The position numbers were made by a program, and so were the translations under genes. A DNA stretch of 64,000 nt from Saccharothrix sp. ALI-22-I (GTDB lineage: Bacteria; Actinomycetota; Actinomycetes; Mycobacteriales; Pseudonocardiaceae), in assembly GCF_001984175.1 (NCBI RefSeq), contig NZ_MTQP01000048.1, positions 82,901 through 146,900 of the forward strand, given 5' to 3'. This document shows positions 20,302 to 28,644 of this stretch, in pieces; position 1 is the first letter of the stretch; every line of letters starts with the position of its first letter. The notes under the pieces were generated by a model. It did not search any database. It was not told the origin of the DNA and saw only the letters and a list, made by a program, of their open reading frames with translations.

Positions 20302-20603
20302 CAGGCACCGCCTGCGGTGCGGGCGCGGTAGAGGAGGCTGGCGACGGTGCCCACCACGGACGTGTCGTGGTCGGCCAGCCACTCGATGATGCGGCGGTCG
20401 TGCTCGCCCAGTTCGATACCGTCCAGCGGCTCCAGGAGAGCGGCGACGCGGTCGGTGTGGCGGCGAGCGCGCCACTGGCCGGTGTTCTCACCCGGCCGTC
20501 GGTCATCGAGATGCCCGACGTCTTCCATGTCGAAGGGTGGACGAAGGCGCTGCGGTGGCCGTCGAAGCGGCGTGGTGGATGTGGAGAAGTGGGTGGTGCT
20601 CAT
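20298..20603 (-). CDS. small conserved protein of the decayed integrative element
   Basis: The protein has 101 residues from ATG 20603. The C-terminal half (ALLEPLDGIELGEHDRRIIEWLADHDTSVVGTVASLLYRAR) is a compact helical region, and the N-terminal half is Arg/Pro-rich. Its stop overlaps the start of the HTH gene (GTGA), showing co-translation. Small genes at this place are common beside replication/HTH genes of actinomycete integrative elements. Precise role unknown. Confidence 0.55.
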   Translation of the reverse strand: MSTTHFSTSTTPLRRPPQRLRPPFDMEDVGHLDDRRPGENTGQWRARRHTDRVAALLEPLDGIELGEHDRRIIEWLADHDTSVVGTVASLLYRARTAGGAW

Positions 20604-20756
20604 CGTGAACAGGACCTCTGGTGCTCGGGTCCCGTCTCACAGGCGTCTCACGAACCTGTTAGACGGGGCCGGAATGGAGGCCCTGACCTGGACTGCCGCC
20701 GGACTCGACCAGCCACAACGGACCTGAACGAACCACTGTGGACACCCCTTGTCCCG

Positions 20757-20852
20757 CTGGGGGTCAAGGGGTCGCAGGTTCAAATCCTGTCGTTCCGACG
20801 GTCTGAAGAAGCCCGCTCGATCTGGAAGTTTTCCCAGGTCAGCGGGCTTTTT
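20757..20852 (+). repeat. direct repeat copy 2: 3' half of tRNA-Pro(GGG) plus terminator
   Basis: This is the second copy of the block at 6394-6489, in the same orientation and with two mismatches, and it includes the terminator hairpin at 20810-20852. Homology continues weakly for another 20-30 bases (both read tcgatct shortly after). As at copy 1, no tRNA 5' half is attached. The pair delimits a 14.4-kb segment. Confidence 0.75.
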
Positions 20853-21090
20853 TGTGCGCCGGTATCGATCTTGAATCGGTAACGGAACGGTAACTTCGCG
20901 ATCTTGGTGAACGCTGTTAAGGAGCGAAATCAGGAGCGGGTGGCTCCGGATCTTTGACCAACGCCAAATGGGGTCGCCTCGAACGGGTGAATCCGCCCAA
21001 CCAACGCCAAACATCACCCGCTGGAGTGAACCGGCGTCAAGCTCTCCCAACCGCCCGTATCCGGCCTGACCAGGGTCGTAGGCTCGCCGG

Positions 21091-22035
21091 ATGACCGGAA
21101 CCGACGCGATCGTGCGCAGGCTGCGGGTAACGGTGGCCGTGGTGGTCGAGGTGACCGATCCCGTGGCGTTGGAGCGGGCCGCGTTGCGGCACATCGACGA
21201 GGTCGACTACTGCGTCGACGACATCGGGCCGAGCGTCGACGAGGTGCGTGCTGAGGAGCGGGACAGGGTGCGCGGCGATGTCGAGGGCGCGTTGTTGGAG
21301 TTGGTCGATCCGTACCTGATGGTCGATGTCGAGGGCGTGGAGTTCTCCGGCTCCGAGTGCGAGGCCGTGGAAGTCGACGAACACGATCGCCCGGTCCCGT
21401 CGTGGCCGGACTTCGCCACCCTGTTCCCCGTGTGCGGATGCGACATGCCGGACTGCGACGACTGCGCGTCCGATCACGTGACCCCTCGGACGGCGGCGGT
21501 GCTGTGGGGGATGGCCGGATTGCTCGCCGACCACGCCTACGACGACGTGATCGAGCACGGCGACGACCCGGTGGAGCCCGACGACCCGATGTGGTCGGTG
21601 TTCGACGAGTTTCCCAGGATCACCTGGCTGCAGGACGCGATCTGGCGTCGGCGGGCGGCCCGCGCCTTCGACGATCTCGCCGCCGACCTGCTGGCGGGGC
21701 GATGGCCGCAGCCGACGTGCCCGGCCGAGGAGATGGCGTTGCACCTGATGCTGCGCTACGGCGAGGAGTTGGCGGACGACGGCACGTCCGGCCTGGACAC
21801 CCACTTCGCCCACCTGCCCGTATACGACAACGACCTGCAGTGGACGCTGCTCGCGGACGTGCTGTTCAAGGACCACGACATCCTCGAACTCTTCGACCCG
21901 GGCCGCGACGGCATCGAAGATCCCGACGACGAGCAGAACCGCAGCATCGGGATGGGCGACTACACCCCACCGGCCTGGTTCACGACCTTCGACCACATGA
22001 CACCACGCGACCCACGGCGCCCGTTCCGTCGGTGA
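21091..22035 (+). CDS. acidic hypothetical protein
   Basis: The protein has 314 residues from ATG 21091 and is strongly acidic (Asp/Glu-rich throughout). A central cluster CGCDMPDCDDC (around residue 120) could bind a metal. The second half (TAAVLWGMAGLLADHAYDDV, then FDEFPRITWLQDAIWRRR) is helical and ends in a hydrophilic tail. No signal peptide or membrane segment. I do not recognise a domain. The gene stands alone directly outside the second tRNA repeat. Confidence 0.65.
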   Translation: MTGTDAIVRRLRVTVAVVVEVTDPVALERAALRHIDEVDYCVDDIGPSVDEVRAEERDRVRGDVEGALLELVDPYLMVDVEGVEFSGSECEAVEVDEHDRPVPSWPDFATLFPVCGCDMPDCDDCASDHVTPRTAAVLWGMAGLLADHAYDDVIEHGDDPVEPDDPMWSVFDEFPRITWLQDAIWRRRAARAFDDLAADLLAGRWPQPTCPAEEMALHLMLRYGEELADDGTSGLDTHFAHLPVYDNDLQWTLLADVLFKDHDILELFDPGRDGIEDPDDEQNRSIGMGDYTPPAWFTTFDHMTPRDPRRPFRR

Positions 22036-22075
22036 GGCGGCGACGGGCTTGGGGCGAGCGACACTCTCGATACGG

Positions 22076-22120
22076 TGACATCTCGCGCTCTGCCAGCGAC
22101 GATGACTCTTCGAGCGGCAC
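22076..22120. repeat. solitary IS end (same as the right end at 25308-25349)
   Basis: The stretch gccagcgacgatgactc with tcgagcggcac matches the right end of the IS at 24172-25349 with a few differences. No transposase is attached. It is a scar left by the same IS family. Confidence 0.6.
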
Positions 22121-22122
22121 AG

Positions 22123-22320
22123 CATCGGATGGGCCGAAGTCGAGCAGGTCAAGCTCATGACGGGCACGCTCGCCGCCAGCGAGAACCTCTACGGCGGCGG
22201 CATGGCGGGCGAGGCAGGGGCCCGCCCCGCGCGCCGCCATCACCGCCGACCTGCGCGCCGCCGGCTTCACCCCGGTCCACCCGCCCCACCAGGACGTGCG
22301 CGCCGCCGTCCGACGAGCCT
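22123..22320 (+). pseudogene. short 3' gene fragment, frameshifted
   Basis: Right after the IS scar one frame reads WAEVEQVKLMTGTLAASENLYGG. A second frame continues AAITADLRAAGFTPVHPPHQDVRAAV and stops at 22320. Both parts look like real coding sequence but need a frame change near 22225. Unknown gene, decayed. Confidence 0.35.
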
Positions 22321-22344
22321 GACCGGGCGGGCCTGCCGGCCGAT

Positions 22345-22416
22345 CGACCCCCGAGCCTGGCAGATCGAACCCCGAGCCTGGCCGGGCGAGTCTGCCGGCC
22401 GGTCGAACCCCGAGCC
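22345..22416. repeat. three short direct repeats between convergent genes
   Basis: The 14-mer tcgaaccccgagcc occurs at 22366 and 22403, with a one-base variant at 22345. The copies are separated by GC-rich sequence that also repeats ctgccggcc. They may form the terminator region for the genes on both sides. Confidence 0.4.
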
Positions 22417-22418
22417 CG

Positions 22419-22895
22419 TCAGTGCCAGCCGCAGTGGTCGACCACCCGGCACAGCAGCACGGGCCCGTCGACGCGGCCCGACAACTGCTCGGCGGCACCC
22501 ACCGCGAACCGCTCCGGCCAGTTCACGCCGACCAGCTGGTACCGGCCCTCGTCGTCCGGCGGCAGCAGCACCTGGTACTGCTGCAACCCCGCCAACTGGA
22601 CGTTCGACGACGGCGGCCCCTGCTCCCAGGCGGCCAGTCGCCGGCCGCGGTGGAACAGCGCGAGCCGTTCCAGCGTGGCCAGCGTCGTGTAGCCCATCGG
22701 GATCGCCGCGTACAGCTCGTCCCCGGCGGGCTCCCGGTCGGGCGGGAACACCCGTGACGGCTTGGCCCGCGCCCAGTACAGCCGGCCCGCCCAGGGCAGG
22801 TCCGCGTCGAACGGGTTGCCACCGTGCGCCGGCCAGTCGTGCCCCAGGTGCTCGGGCGTCACCCGGTCGGACTTGCTGTTCGGGCTTCCGGCCAT
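22419..22895 (-). CDS. hypothetical cytosolic protein
   Basis: The protein has 158 residues from ATG 22895 (MAGSPNSKSDRVTPEHLG). Features include WPAHGGNPFDADLPWAGRLYWARAKPSRVF and the C-terminal LVGVNWPERFAVGAAEQLSGRVDGPVLL. No signal or membrane segment. Family not recognised. Its frame fuses artificially with the upstream PIG-L gene because of the frameshift there; the ATG at 22895 is the sensible start. It may be co-transcribed with the PIG-L gene. Confidence 0.6.
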   Translation of the reverse strand: MAGSPNSKSDRVTPEHLGHDWPAHGGNPFDADLPWAGRLYWARAKPSRVFPPDREPAGDELYAAIPMGYTTLATLERLALFHRGRRLAAWEQGPPSSNVQLAGLQQYQVLLPPDDEGRYQLVGVNWPERFAVGAAEQLSGRVDGPVLLCRVVDHCGWH

Positions 22896-23501
22896 GACCC
22901 GGATCCTACGTGGTCGTAGCCCTCGCGCCGCTCCGTGCTGTCCGCGACCCCAAGGCCGGGGTCGTGCGGCACGTGGTGGTCGGCCAAGGCCCTGCGGTTG
23001 CGAGGCGTGCGCGGCCAGGGCGCGTTGCTTGGTGGTCCAGGTGCTGCTGATGTCGACGACGGTGTGCGCGGGGATGGTGCCGTCGAGGGTGAGGCCGTTG
23101 TAGGTGTCGGCGGTGTAGACGCGACGAGGATGCCCGGTGGTGATGACCACCTCGGGCAGTGCGTTGAGCAGGACTTCGGCGATGCGTCGGTGGTCGGCGT
23201 GCACGTCGCGCAGCGGGTGGGTGATGACGACCTCGGGTTGGGTCTCGAGCAGCAGCTCGCGCGGGGCCGCCGTGGTGGGCTGCTCGAGCTGGTAGAGCCC
23301 GGCGCCGAGTACGGCCGCCCCGGCGGCGGCCTCGGCGGCGCGCGGTTCGGGATGGCGCGGGACGGCGATGGTGACGGCGGCCCCGGCGGCGCCGCACAGG
23401 GCCAGCGTGCCCCCGGCCCACAGTTCGGCGTCGTCGGGGTGGGCCATCACGGTAAGCACCGAGCCGGGCGCGGTGAACGCGGGCGTGGTCACAGGGGTCA
23501 C
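22859..23501 (-). pseudogene. PIG-L family deacetylase with a probable frameshift near the 3' end
   Basis: From GTG 23501 the protein reads VTPVTTPAFTAPGSVLTVMA, then the metal-binding signature AHPDDAELWAGG and, later, HPLRDVHADHRRIAEVLL with the conserved His/Asp pair. This is the core of zinc-dependent N-acetylglucosaminyl deacetylases (PIG-L/MshB-like). After ALAAHASQP the original frame becomes Arg/Pro-rich. Shifting one base gives RALADHHVPHDPGLGVADST, a more natural ending that stops at 22859. A one-base error in the run near 22995 would explain it; otherwise the protein has an abnormal tail. Substrate unknown. Confidence 0.6.
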
Positions 23502-23571
23502 CAGAGCCCGAGCTTGTCGATGACCTCGGCGGGCTGACGCTACGGTGAGACCCGTCGAGCAGGAGGGGCCA

Positions 23572-24030
23572 GTGGACTTGGTCATCGACCCACCGCGAGC
23601 GGTGGGGCCGTTGAGGATCGGAATGCCGTTCGACGAGGCGGTCGAACTGCTGCGCTCCCTCGACGGGTATCGCTCCCCGAGTCCTGGACACAAGAGCTCG
23701 CCCGGGTTCGCGCACTACGAGTCCGAGCTGACCATCTCGCTCGGCCCTGACCGGGACGGGAGGGTGAAGGCCGTCGACCTCTACCGACCGGAGCGCGACG
23801 TCACCGTCCTGTTCGGGGACATCGCGGTGTTCGACACCCCTGCCGACGAGGTAATTCGGCGTCTTTCAGACATCACGCGCCTGGAGGTCGAGGGCGATGG
23901 GACCCACGTCGTGGCGCCGGACCTGCTCCTTGCTCTGGCGCGACCGTTCCGGTCCGACAGCGCCGAGGAGCATGAGGGGTGGTATTTCGAGTCGGTGCTT
24001 GTCGCTGCTCCTGGATACTACGACTCGTGA
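23572..24030 (+). CDS. hypothetical protein, about 152 residues
   Basis: The start GTG 23572 follows AGGAGG by about six bases; the frame is open from an earlier ATG-like codon at 23545 that lacks a ribosome site. The sequence starts DLVIDPPRAVGPLRIGMPFDEAVELLR, a beta-rich opening seen in many actinomycete proteins of unknown function, and ends WYFESVLVAAPGYYDS. It is transcribed divergently from the PIG-L gene. No catalytic motif identified. Confidence 0.65.
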   Translation: MDLVIDPPRAVGPLRIGMPFDEAVELLRSLDGYRSPSPGHKSSPGFAHYESELTISLGPDRDGRVKAVDLYRPERDVTVLFGDIAVFDTPADEVIRRLSDITRLEVEGDGTHVVAPDLLLALARPFRSDSAEEHEGWYFESVLVAAPGYYDS

Positions 24031-24171
24031 CGGGTGCGCGACGCGACGCCGAGGGCGGCCTGAAGTCCGTGCTGGTCGGGACTTCGGTACGAGACATCGA
24101 CCGTTCGGGCGCGCGGTAACGGGAATCGCGCGATATACGTTGACGGCCCAGGCGAGATCTTCCTGGAGCGT

Positions 24172-25349
24172 GTGCCGCTCGAGAAGTCAGCGCTGCTGGT
24201 CAAGCGGCATGTCTGTACTCGTTGATGAGGCCGCCCAGGATGCGGGTGCGTAGCACTCTGTGGGTGTCGAGGTCGTGTACCGCTGTGGAGCGCTGCTGAG
24301 CCTCGGGTGGTCGCTGGTCGCGGGCTTGGTGAGGCCGGTGTCGGTTGTAATGGTCTTCGTAGGTCTTGAAGGCCTGATGTGCGTGGCTCCCGTCCGTGAT
24401 CAGGATGTGGTCGAGGAGTTCGCGTCGGATGGTGCCGATGACCCGTTCGCAGTGGGCGTTTATCCGGGGTGCCTGCGGCGCGGTTGTGAGCACGTGCAGG
24501 TCGTCGGCTTGGAAGACGGTGTCGAACGTCTGGCTGTACTTGGCGTTGCGGTCGCGTAGCAGGAAGTGTAGGGACTCCATCCGCTGTCCAAGGGTTGGCG
24601 GCGAGGTTTCTGGCCTGTTGTGCTGTCCGTGCCTGTGTCGGGTGGGCGGTGACGCCGGTGATGTGCAGGCGCCTGGTGCCGTGTTCGAGGAAGGCCAGTG
24701 CGCAAAGGCGATTTGCCGAGCACGGTGTCGAGGTGGAGGAAATCCGCCGCGAGATGCTCTCGGTTTGGGCGGTGAGGAACTCTCGCCAGGTCGGGTCACC
24801 GCGGCGTGGTGCCGGGTCGATGCCCGCGTCGTGCAAGGTCTGCCAGACAGTCGAGGTGGCGATCCTGTGGCCGAGCCGGGCCGGTTCGCCTTGGATCCGC
24901 CGATGGCCCCACCGCGGGTTGTTCTCCGGCGAGCCGCAGTACGAGCGTCTTGATCGCCGTTCGTGTCGTTGGGCGTCCGGTGCGTCCACGTGCGGCGTAG
25001 TCCCACTTGCGGGTGATGAACCTGCGGTGCCAGGCGGGCAGGGTGCCCGGCGTGACCGGGAAGACCTCCGGCCAACGGCGACGATCCACCAGCCCGGACA
25101 GAGCGGCGAACCAAAACCGATCGGCGGGCTCGTAGCGGACCGGACCCGTTGGTTGCCGGCGAAGGACCGCGTTCTCGTGCCGTAGCACGAGCAGTTCAGC
25201 GTCCTTGGCCGCCTCGCCTCGCAGCACCATCGACGGGACGGACAGCAGCTTCCGGGTCACCTTGTACAGCAGGGACACGATCACTATGACATGCTCTCAA
25301 CACGCTGACATCCTCGCTCTACCAGCGACGATGACTTTTCGAGCGGCAC
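24172..25349 (-). mobile_element. decayed insertion sequence with integrase-core transposase
   Basis: The left end gtgccgctcgagaagtca (24172-24189) is the inverted match of tgacttttcgagcggcac (25332-25349). The similarity runs about 12 bases further inward on both sides. It encloses a frameshifted transposase on the minus strand. A solitary copy of the same end lies at 22076. Confidence 0.75.
24200..25284 (-). pseudogene. rve/DDE transposase broken by at least two frameshifts
   Basis: The N-terminal part (from ATG 25284, MIVSLLYKVTRKLLSVPSMV, then LLVLRHENAVLRRQ and WPEVFPVTPGTLPAWHRR) is in one frame. The middle (ENNPRWGHRRIQGEPARLG, then WREFLTAQTESI) lies in a second, and the end (LLRDRNAKYSQTFDTVF, NAHCERVIGTIRREL, RPHQARDQRPPEAQQ, ILGGLINEYRHAA) in a third. 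Shifts fall near 24900 and 24560. The catalytic Asp and Glu are still readable but no full-length protein can be made. Confidence 0.75.
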
Positions 25350-25384
25350 ACGGTCCGCCACCCGGCGACAGCGCGTCCGCGAGA

Positions 25385-26803
25385 TCAGCGACGCCGGGCC
25401 AGGTCGGCCAACGCCGACCTGGCGGCGTGGTGCCCGCACAGGCCGTGCGTCCCCGCGCCGGGCGGCGTGGCGGCCGAGCACAGGTAGACGCCGGGAACAC
25501 CGGTGGCGTACGGGTCGGCCACCGCTCGTGGGCGGAAGAGCAGTTGTCGTGCGGTGTTCGCGCCCGTGGTGATGTCGCCGCCGACGAAGTTCGGGTTGTG
25601 CCCGGCGATGGCGCGGGTCGTGCGGACCGACCTGGCCACGACGCGGTCGCGGAACCCCGGCGCGAACCGCTCGACCTGGGCGGTGATCGCCTCGGTCGCG
25701 TCGCCGTCGTACCCGGCGGGCACGTGGGCGTAGACGTCCACCGGGTGCACGTCGCCCGCCGATCGACCGGGGTCGGCCAGGTGCTGCTGGCCGACGAGGA
25801 CGAACGGGCGCTCGACCGCCCGTCCCCGCCAGACCGCGCGCTCGGCGTCCGCGATCTCCGCGAGGGAACCTCCGATGTGGACGGTTCCCGCCAGGCGGGC
25901 CGGCTCGTAGGTCCACGGCACACCACCGCGCACCGCGAACGCCACTTGGAACGCGCCCGGCCCGTGGCGGTAGCGCAGGTAGGACCGGCGGACGCGGGGC
26001 GGCAGCCGGTCGCCGAGGATCCGCACGGCGTCGGCGGGGGAGGTGTCCAACAGGACCACGTCGGCCTCGCACTGGGCCACCGAGGTGACCCGGACGCCCG
26101 TCTCGACCCGCCCGCCCAGCTCGGCCAGCAGCGCGAGCATCGCCCGCGCGATCGACCGCGAGCCGCCGAGCGCCACGGGCCAGCCGTGGTGGTGCGCGGC
26201 CGTGCCCAGGGCGAGCCCGATGGCCGACGACGCCACCGTCCCCAGTGGGCGGAAGGCGTGCGCCGCCACGCCCGCCCACAGCGCGCGGGCGGGCTCACCG
26301 CGCCACCGGCGGGCCAGCGCAGTGGCGGGCAGCGCGGCGCCCAGCCCGAACCGGGCCAGTGCCACGGGGTGCCGGGGCACGTGAGCCACGGGCTGGAGGA
26401 ACTCCTCCGCGATCGCGTCGAAGCGGGCGTCGAGCGGTCCGAACGTGCGCCGGTACGCCGCGCCGTCCTCGCCCAGCGCCGCGGCGGTCTCCTCGACCGA
26501 CCGCCACACCGCCGCGCCCCGGCCGCCGTCGAGGGGGTGCGCGTACTGCACTTCGGGCCACGCCCACCGCAGCCCGTGCCGGGACAGGTCGAACGCGCGG
26601 GTGAACGCGTTGTCCACCGCCAGCGGGTGGAAGCCGGAGCACTCGTCGTGCAGGACTCCGGGCACCGTGGCCTCGCCGGAGCGCGTGCCGCCGCCGGGCG
26701 TGGACGCCGCCTCCAGGACCGTGACGCGCAGCCCGGCGGTGGCGAGGGTGATGGCGGCGGCAAGCCCGTTGGGCCCGCTGCCGACCACTGCGGCGGTCGT
26801 CAC
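25385..26803 (-). CDS. FAD-dependent oxidoreductase of the phytoene-desaturase (CrtI-like) family
   Basis: The protein has 472 residues from ATG 26803. The N-terminus AAVVGSGPNGLAAAITLATAG followed by VLEAASTPGGGTRS is a Rossmann dinucleotide (FAD) fold with the Glu that binds ribose. The C-terminal YATGVPGVYLCSAATPPGAG and VHGLCGHHAARSAL-like end (THGLCGHHAARSALADL) is the usual FAD-closing segment of CrtI-like amine-oxidase-fold enzymes. Family members desaturate or isomerise polyenes or lipids; the substrate here cannot be read. Cytosolic or peripheral to the membrane. It stands between two IS remnants, with no carotenoid genes nearby. Confidence 0.8.
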   Translation of the reverse strand: MTTAAVVGSGPNGLAAAITLATAGLRVTVLEAASTPGGGTRSGEATVPGVLHDECSGFHPLAVDNAFTRAFDLSRHGLRWAWPEVQYAHPLDGGRGAAVWRSVEETAAALGEDGAAYRRTFGPLDARFDAIAEEFLQPVAHVPRHPVALARFGLGAALPATALARRWRGEPARALWAGVAAHAFRPLGTVASSAIGLALGTAAHHHGWPVALGGSRSIARAMLALLAELGGRVETGVRVTSVAQCEADVVLLDTSPADAVRILGDRLPPRVRRSYLRYRHGPGAFQVAFAVRGGVPWTYEPARLAGTVHIGGSLAEIADAERAVWRGRAVERPFVLVGQQHLADPGRSAGDVHPVDVYAHVPAGYDGDATEAITAQVERFAPGFRDRVVARSVRTTRAIAGHNPNFVGGDITTGANTARQLLFRPRAVADPYATGVPGVYLCSAATPPGAGTHGLCGHHAARSALADLARRR

Positions 26804-26871
26804 GGCGGCAGTCCTCCGGGTCGGGTCCGTCCGGTGTGCGGTTCCCCTGATTATCGCGTGATCCCTGTGGG

Positions 26872-27015
26872 GTGCCTAGAGCCGGCCATGTGGTCTGACC
26901 TGCGCTTCAGGCTGCTGCGGGTTCGTGCTCGTTGATCAGGCCGCCGAGGACTGGTCGGCGACGTGTCGACGTGCAGCCCGGCTCTGCGATCGGGTGTTCC
27001 GGCTGTGGTGGTGTG
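26872..27015 (-). mobile_element. IS remnant: tail of integrase-core transposase, copy 2
   Basis: The minus strand encodes EHPIAEPGCTSTRRRPVLGG and ends LINEHEPAAA with its stop at 26907. It is preceded by the IS end cggccatgtggtctgacctgcg, which resembles 19540-19560. Only the last 35 codons remain. Same family and orientation as the remnants at 19554 and 53060. Confidence 0.65.
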
Positions 27016-27025
27016 AGTTGGCGGG

Positions 27026-27172
27026 CGACTGGCCAGCAAGTTGATCGCGGAGACGCCGAGCGCGTCGGTGCGGCAGATCGCTCAAGCCGCAGGCATCTCG
27101 CCTGCGACGGCGCAGGACGTGCGACAGCGACTCCGTCGCGGCGACCACCCGGTCCCGTCGAAGCAACTCGCG
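27026..27172 (+). pseudogene. fragment of a second StrR-type regulator
   Basis: The + strand reads LASKLIAETPSASVRQIAQAA, then GISPATAQDVRQRLRRGDHPV. It aligns residue by residue with the helix-turn-helix region of the intact regulator at 27622 (ASELIAAKPDASLREIAREA, GVSPGTVRSVRERIRTGVNPV). Everything before it has been replaced by the IS tail, and the region after it diverges. It shows an earlier duplication, or a second regulator of another origin, destroyed by the IS. Confidence 0.7.
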
Positions 27173-27558
27173 GCGCCAGCCGCTCTTGGGGAGCGACCCC
27201 CTCTCAAGACCTCCAGGCGCAGTGCAGGCGCGACTGTGGGCACGGTGGTGGTGTTGCTGGACCAGGAGTTCCTGGCCGATCCGGATAAGACGTATCGGTG
27301 TTGGCTGTGCACAAGGAAAGCGGCCATACACGCGACGTCACTGTGACGTCGCAGCAGATGCCTGCGACCCGGAGGAAGCGAGTCGGGAGGTCCAGCGCTC
27401 GCGGCACGAGTGAGCTGATGTGACCCACGAGTGAGCTGATGTGACCACAGTGTGAGGGCTGCTTCGTAGTGTTCCCGAGCCGGGGGATCGTGCTGACCAC
27501 GATGACGGGAGGGTAGTCCCACGCACTTCGATGTATCGCTAATCGGGAGTACGTCCGC
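27173..27558. promoter_or_regulatory. upstream region of the StrR-type regulator with a tandem 21-base repeat
   Basis: No convincing gene. The perfect tandem repeat cacgagtgagctgatgtgacc occupies 27405-27425 and 27426-27446, followed by a partial third unit (cacagtgtgag). It lies about 180 bases before the likely start and may be a regulatory site or a duplication scar. Confidence 0.45.
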
Positions 27559-27621
27559 ATGTGGGTGTGGATGGTTTCGGAGTGGAATGCGGCGGACTTA
27601 TTCGGCCGCAAGGGGGGATCT

Positions 27622-28608
27622 GTGAAGGTGAGCACTGACGATGCTGTTGTGGTTGAGCCGTGCGAGAGTTGCGTCGGGTGGCCGCGTGACGGGCGATGCG
27701 CCGATCTGACACCAGCGCAGGTGGCGCTTGGCGCGCTGGTGGCCGCCGATTCGCCTCGACGGTCCGGTGAAGACGACACGCACGTGCGTCTGCTCGCCGA
27801 TTCGGATGCGGTGTTGCCACCCATCCTCGTGCACCGGCCTTCGATGCGGATCATTGACGGGATGCACAGGTTGCGTGCTGCGATGCTCCGAGGCGAGGAG
27901 ACGATCCTCGTGCGCTTTTTCGAGGGGGACGACGAGGACGCTTTCGTGCTTGCCGTCAAAGAGAACGTCACGCACGGACTTCCGCTGACGCTTGCCGATC
28001 GTACTGCTGCGGCCGTGCGCATCATCCGGTCGCAACCCGCCTGGTCCGACCGAGCCGTCGCTGCGGTCACCAGCCTGTCGGCGAAGACCGTCGCCGCCAT
28101 CCGGCGGCGTGCAACCGAGGAAACTCCGCAGTTGCACGCCCGGGTCGGGCGTGACGGCCGCAGTCGTCCGCTCGACGCCTCAGTGGGACGGCAGCGTGCC
28201 AGTGAACTGATCGCGGCTAAGCCGGACGCGTCACTGCGCGAGATTGCACGGGAGGCCGGGGTGTCACCCGGGACGGTGCGAAGCGTTCGCGAGAGGATTC
28301 GCACCGGCGTGAATCCGGTTTCCGCACGGCGCGGCACCGTGCCCGACGCGAGGGAAAGCGACCGACCAGATGTAGCCGCGTTGATGTCGAGGTTGCGGCA
28401 GGACCCGTCGATACGGTTCAACGAGTCGGGCCGGAGCCTGCTCCGGATGCTCGACGTGCACGCGGTGGGCAATCAGGACTGGCAGCGGCTCGTGAACGAC
28501 GTGCCGGCGCATTGTGCGGATGCGGTGTCGGCGTTGGCCCGCATGTGTGCGGACCAGTGGCTCATGTACGCCGACCTGCTCGACCGCCGTGCCCACGCCA
28601 CCGCGTAG
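27622..28608 (+). CDS. StrR-type (ParB-like) pathway-specific transcriptional activator
   Basis: The protein has 328 residues from GTG 27622, which follows AAGGGGGGA by three bases. An ATG at 27559 would add 21 residues including a rare TTA codon. ALVAADSPRRSGEDDTHVRL, then VLPPILVHRPSMRIIDGMHR and VKENVTHGLPLTLADR form the ParB-like domain of StrR relatives. ASELIAAKPDASLREIAREAG with SPGTVRSVRERI is the DNA-binding helix-turn-helix. Relatives (StrR, NovG, Bbr) activate aminoglycoside, aminocoumarin and glycopeptide clusters by binding inverted repeats in divergent promoters. It is the first gene of the cluster and the only intact regulator near it, so it most likely activates the operons downstream. 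Confidence 0.88.
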   Translation: MKVSTDDAVVVEPCESCVGWPRDGRCADLTPAQVALGALVAADSPRRSGEDDTHVRLLADSDAVLPPILVHRPSMRIIDGMHRLRAAMLRGEETILVRFFEGDDEDAFVLAVKENVTHGLPLTLADRTAAAVRIIRSQPAWSDRAVAAVTSLSAKTVAAIRRRATEETPQLHARVGRDGRSRPLDASVGRQRASELIAAKPDASLREIAREAGVSPGTVRSVRERIRTGVNPVSARRGTVPDARESDRPDVAALMSRLRQDPSIRFNESGRSLLRMLDVHAVGNQDWQRLVNDVPAHCADAVSALARMCADQWLMYADLLDRRAHATA

Positions 28609-28644
28609 CGCCGACGCGGCGGTCCGTATCGTGACGGGCTCACT

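Noticed and set aside
25385..26803. Member of the biosynthetic cluster
   Set aside because: The CrtI-like gene lies outside the IS remnant that borders the cluster and is separated from the activator by more than 800 bases of decayed sequence.
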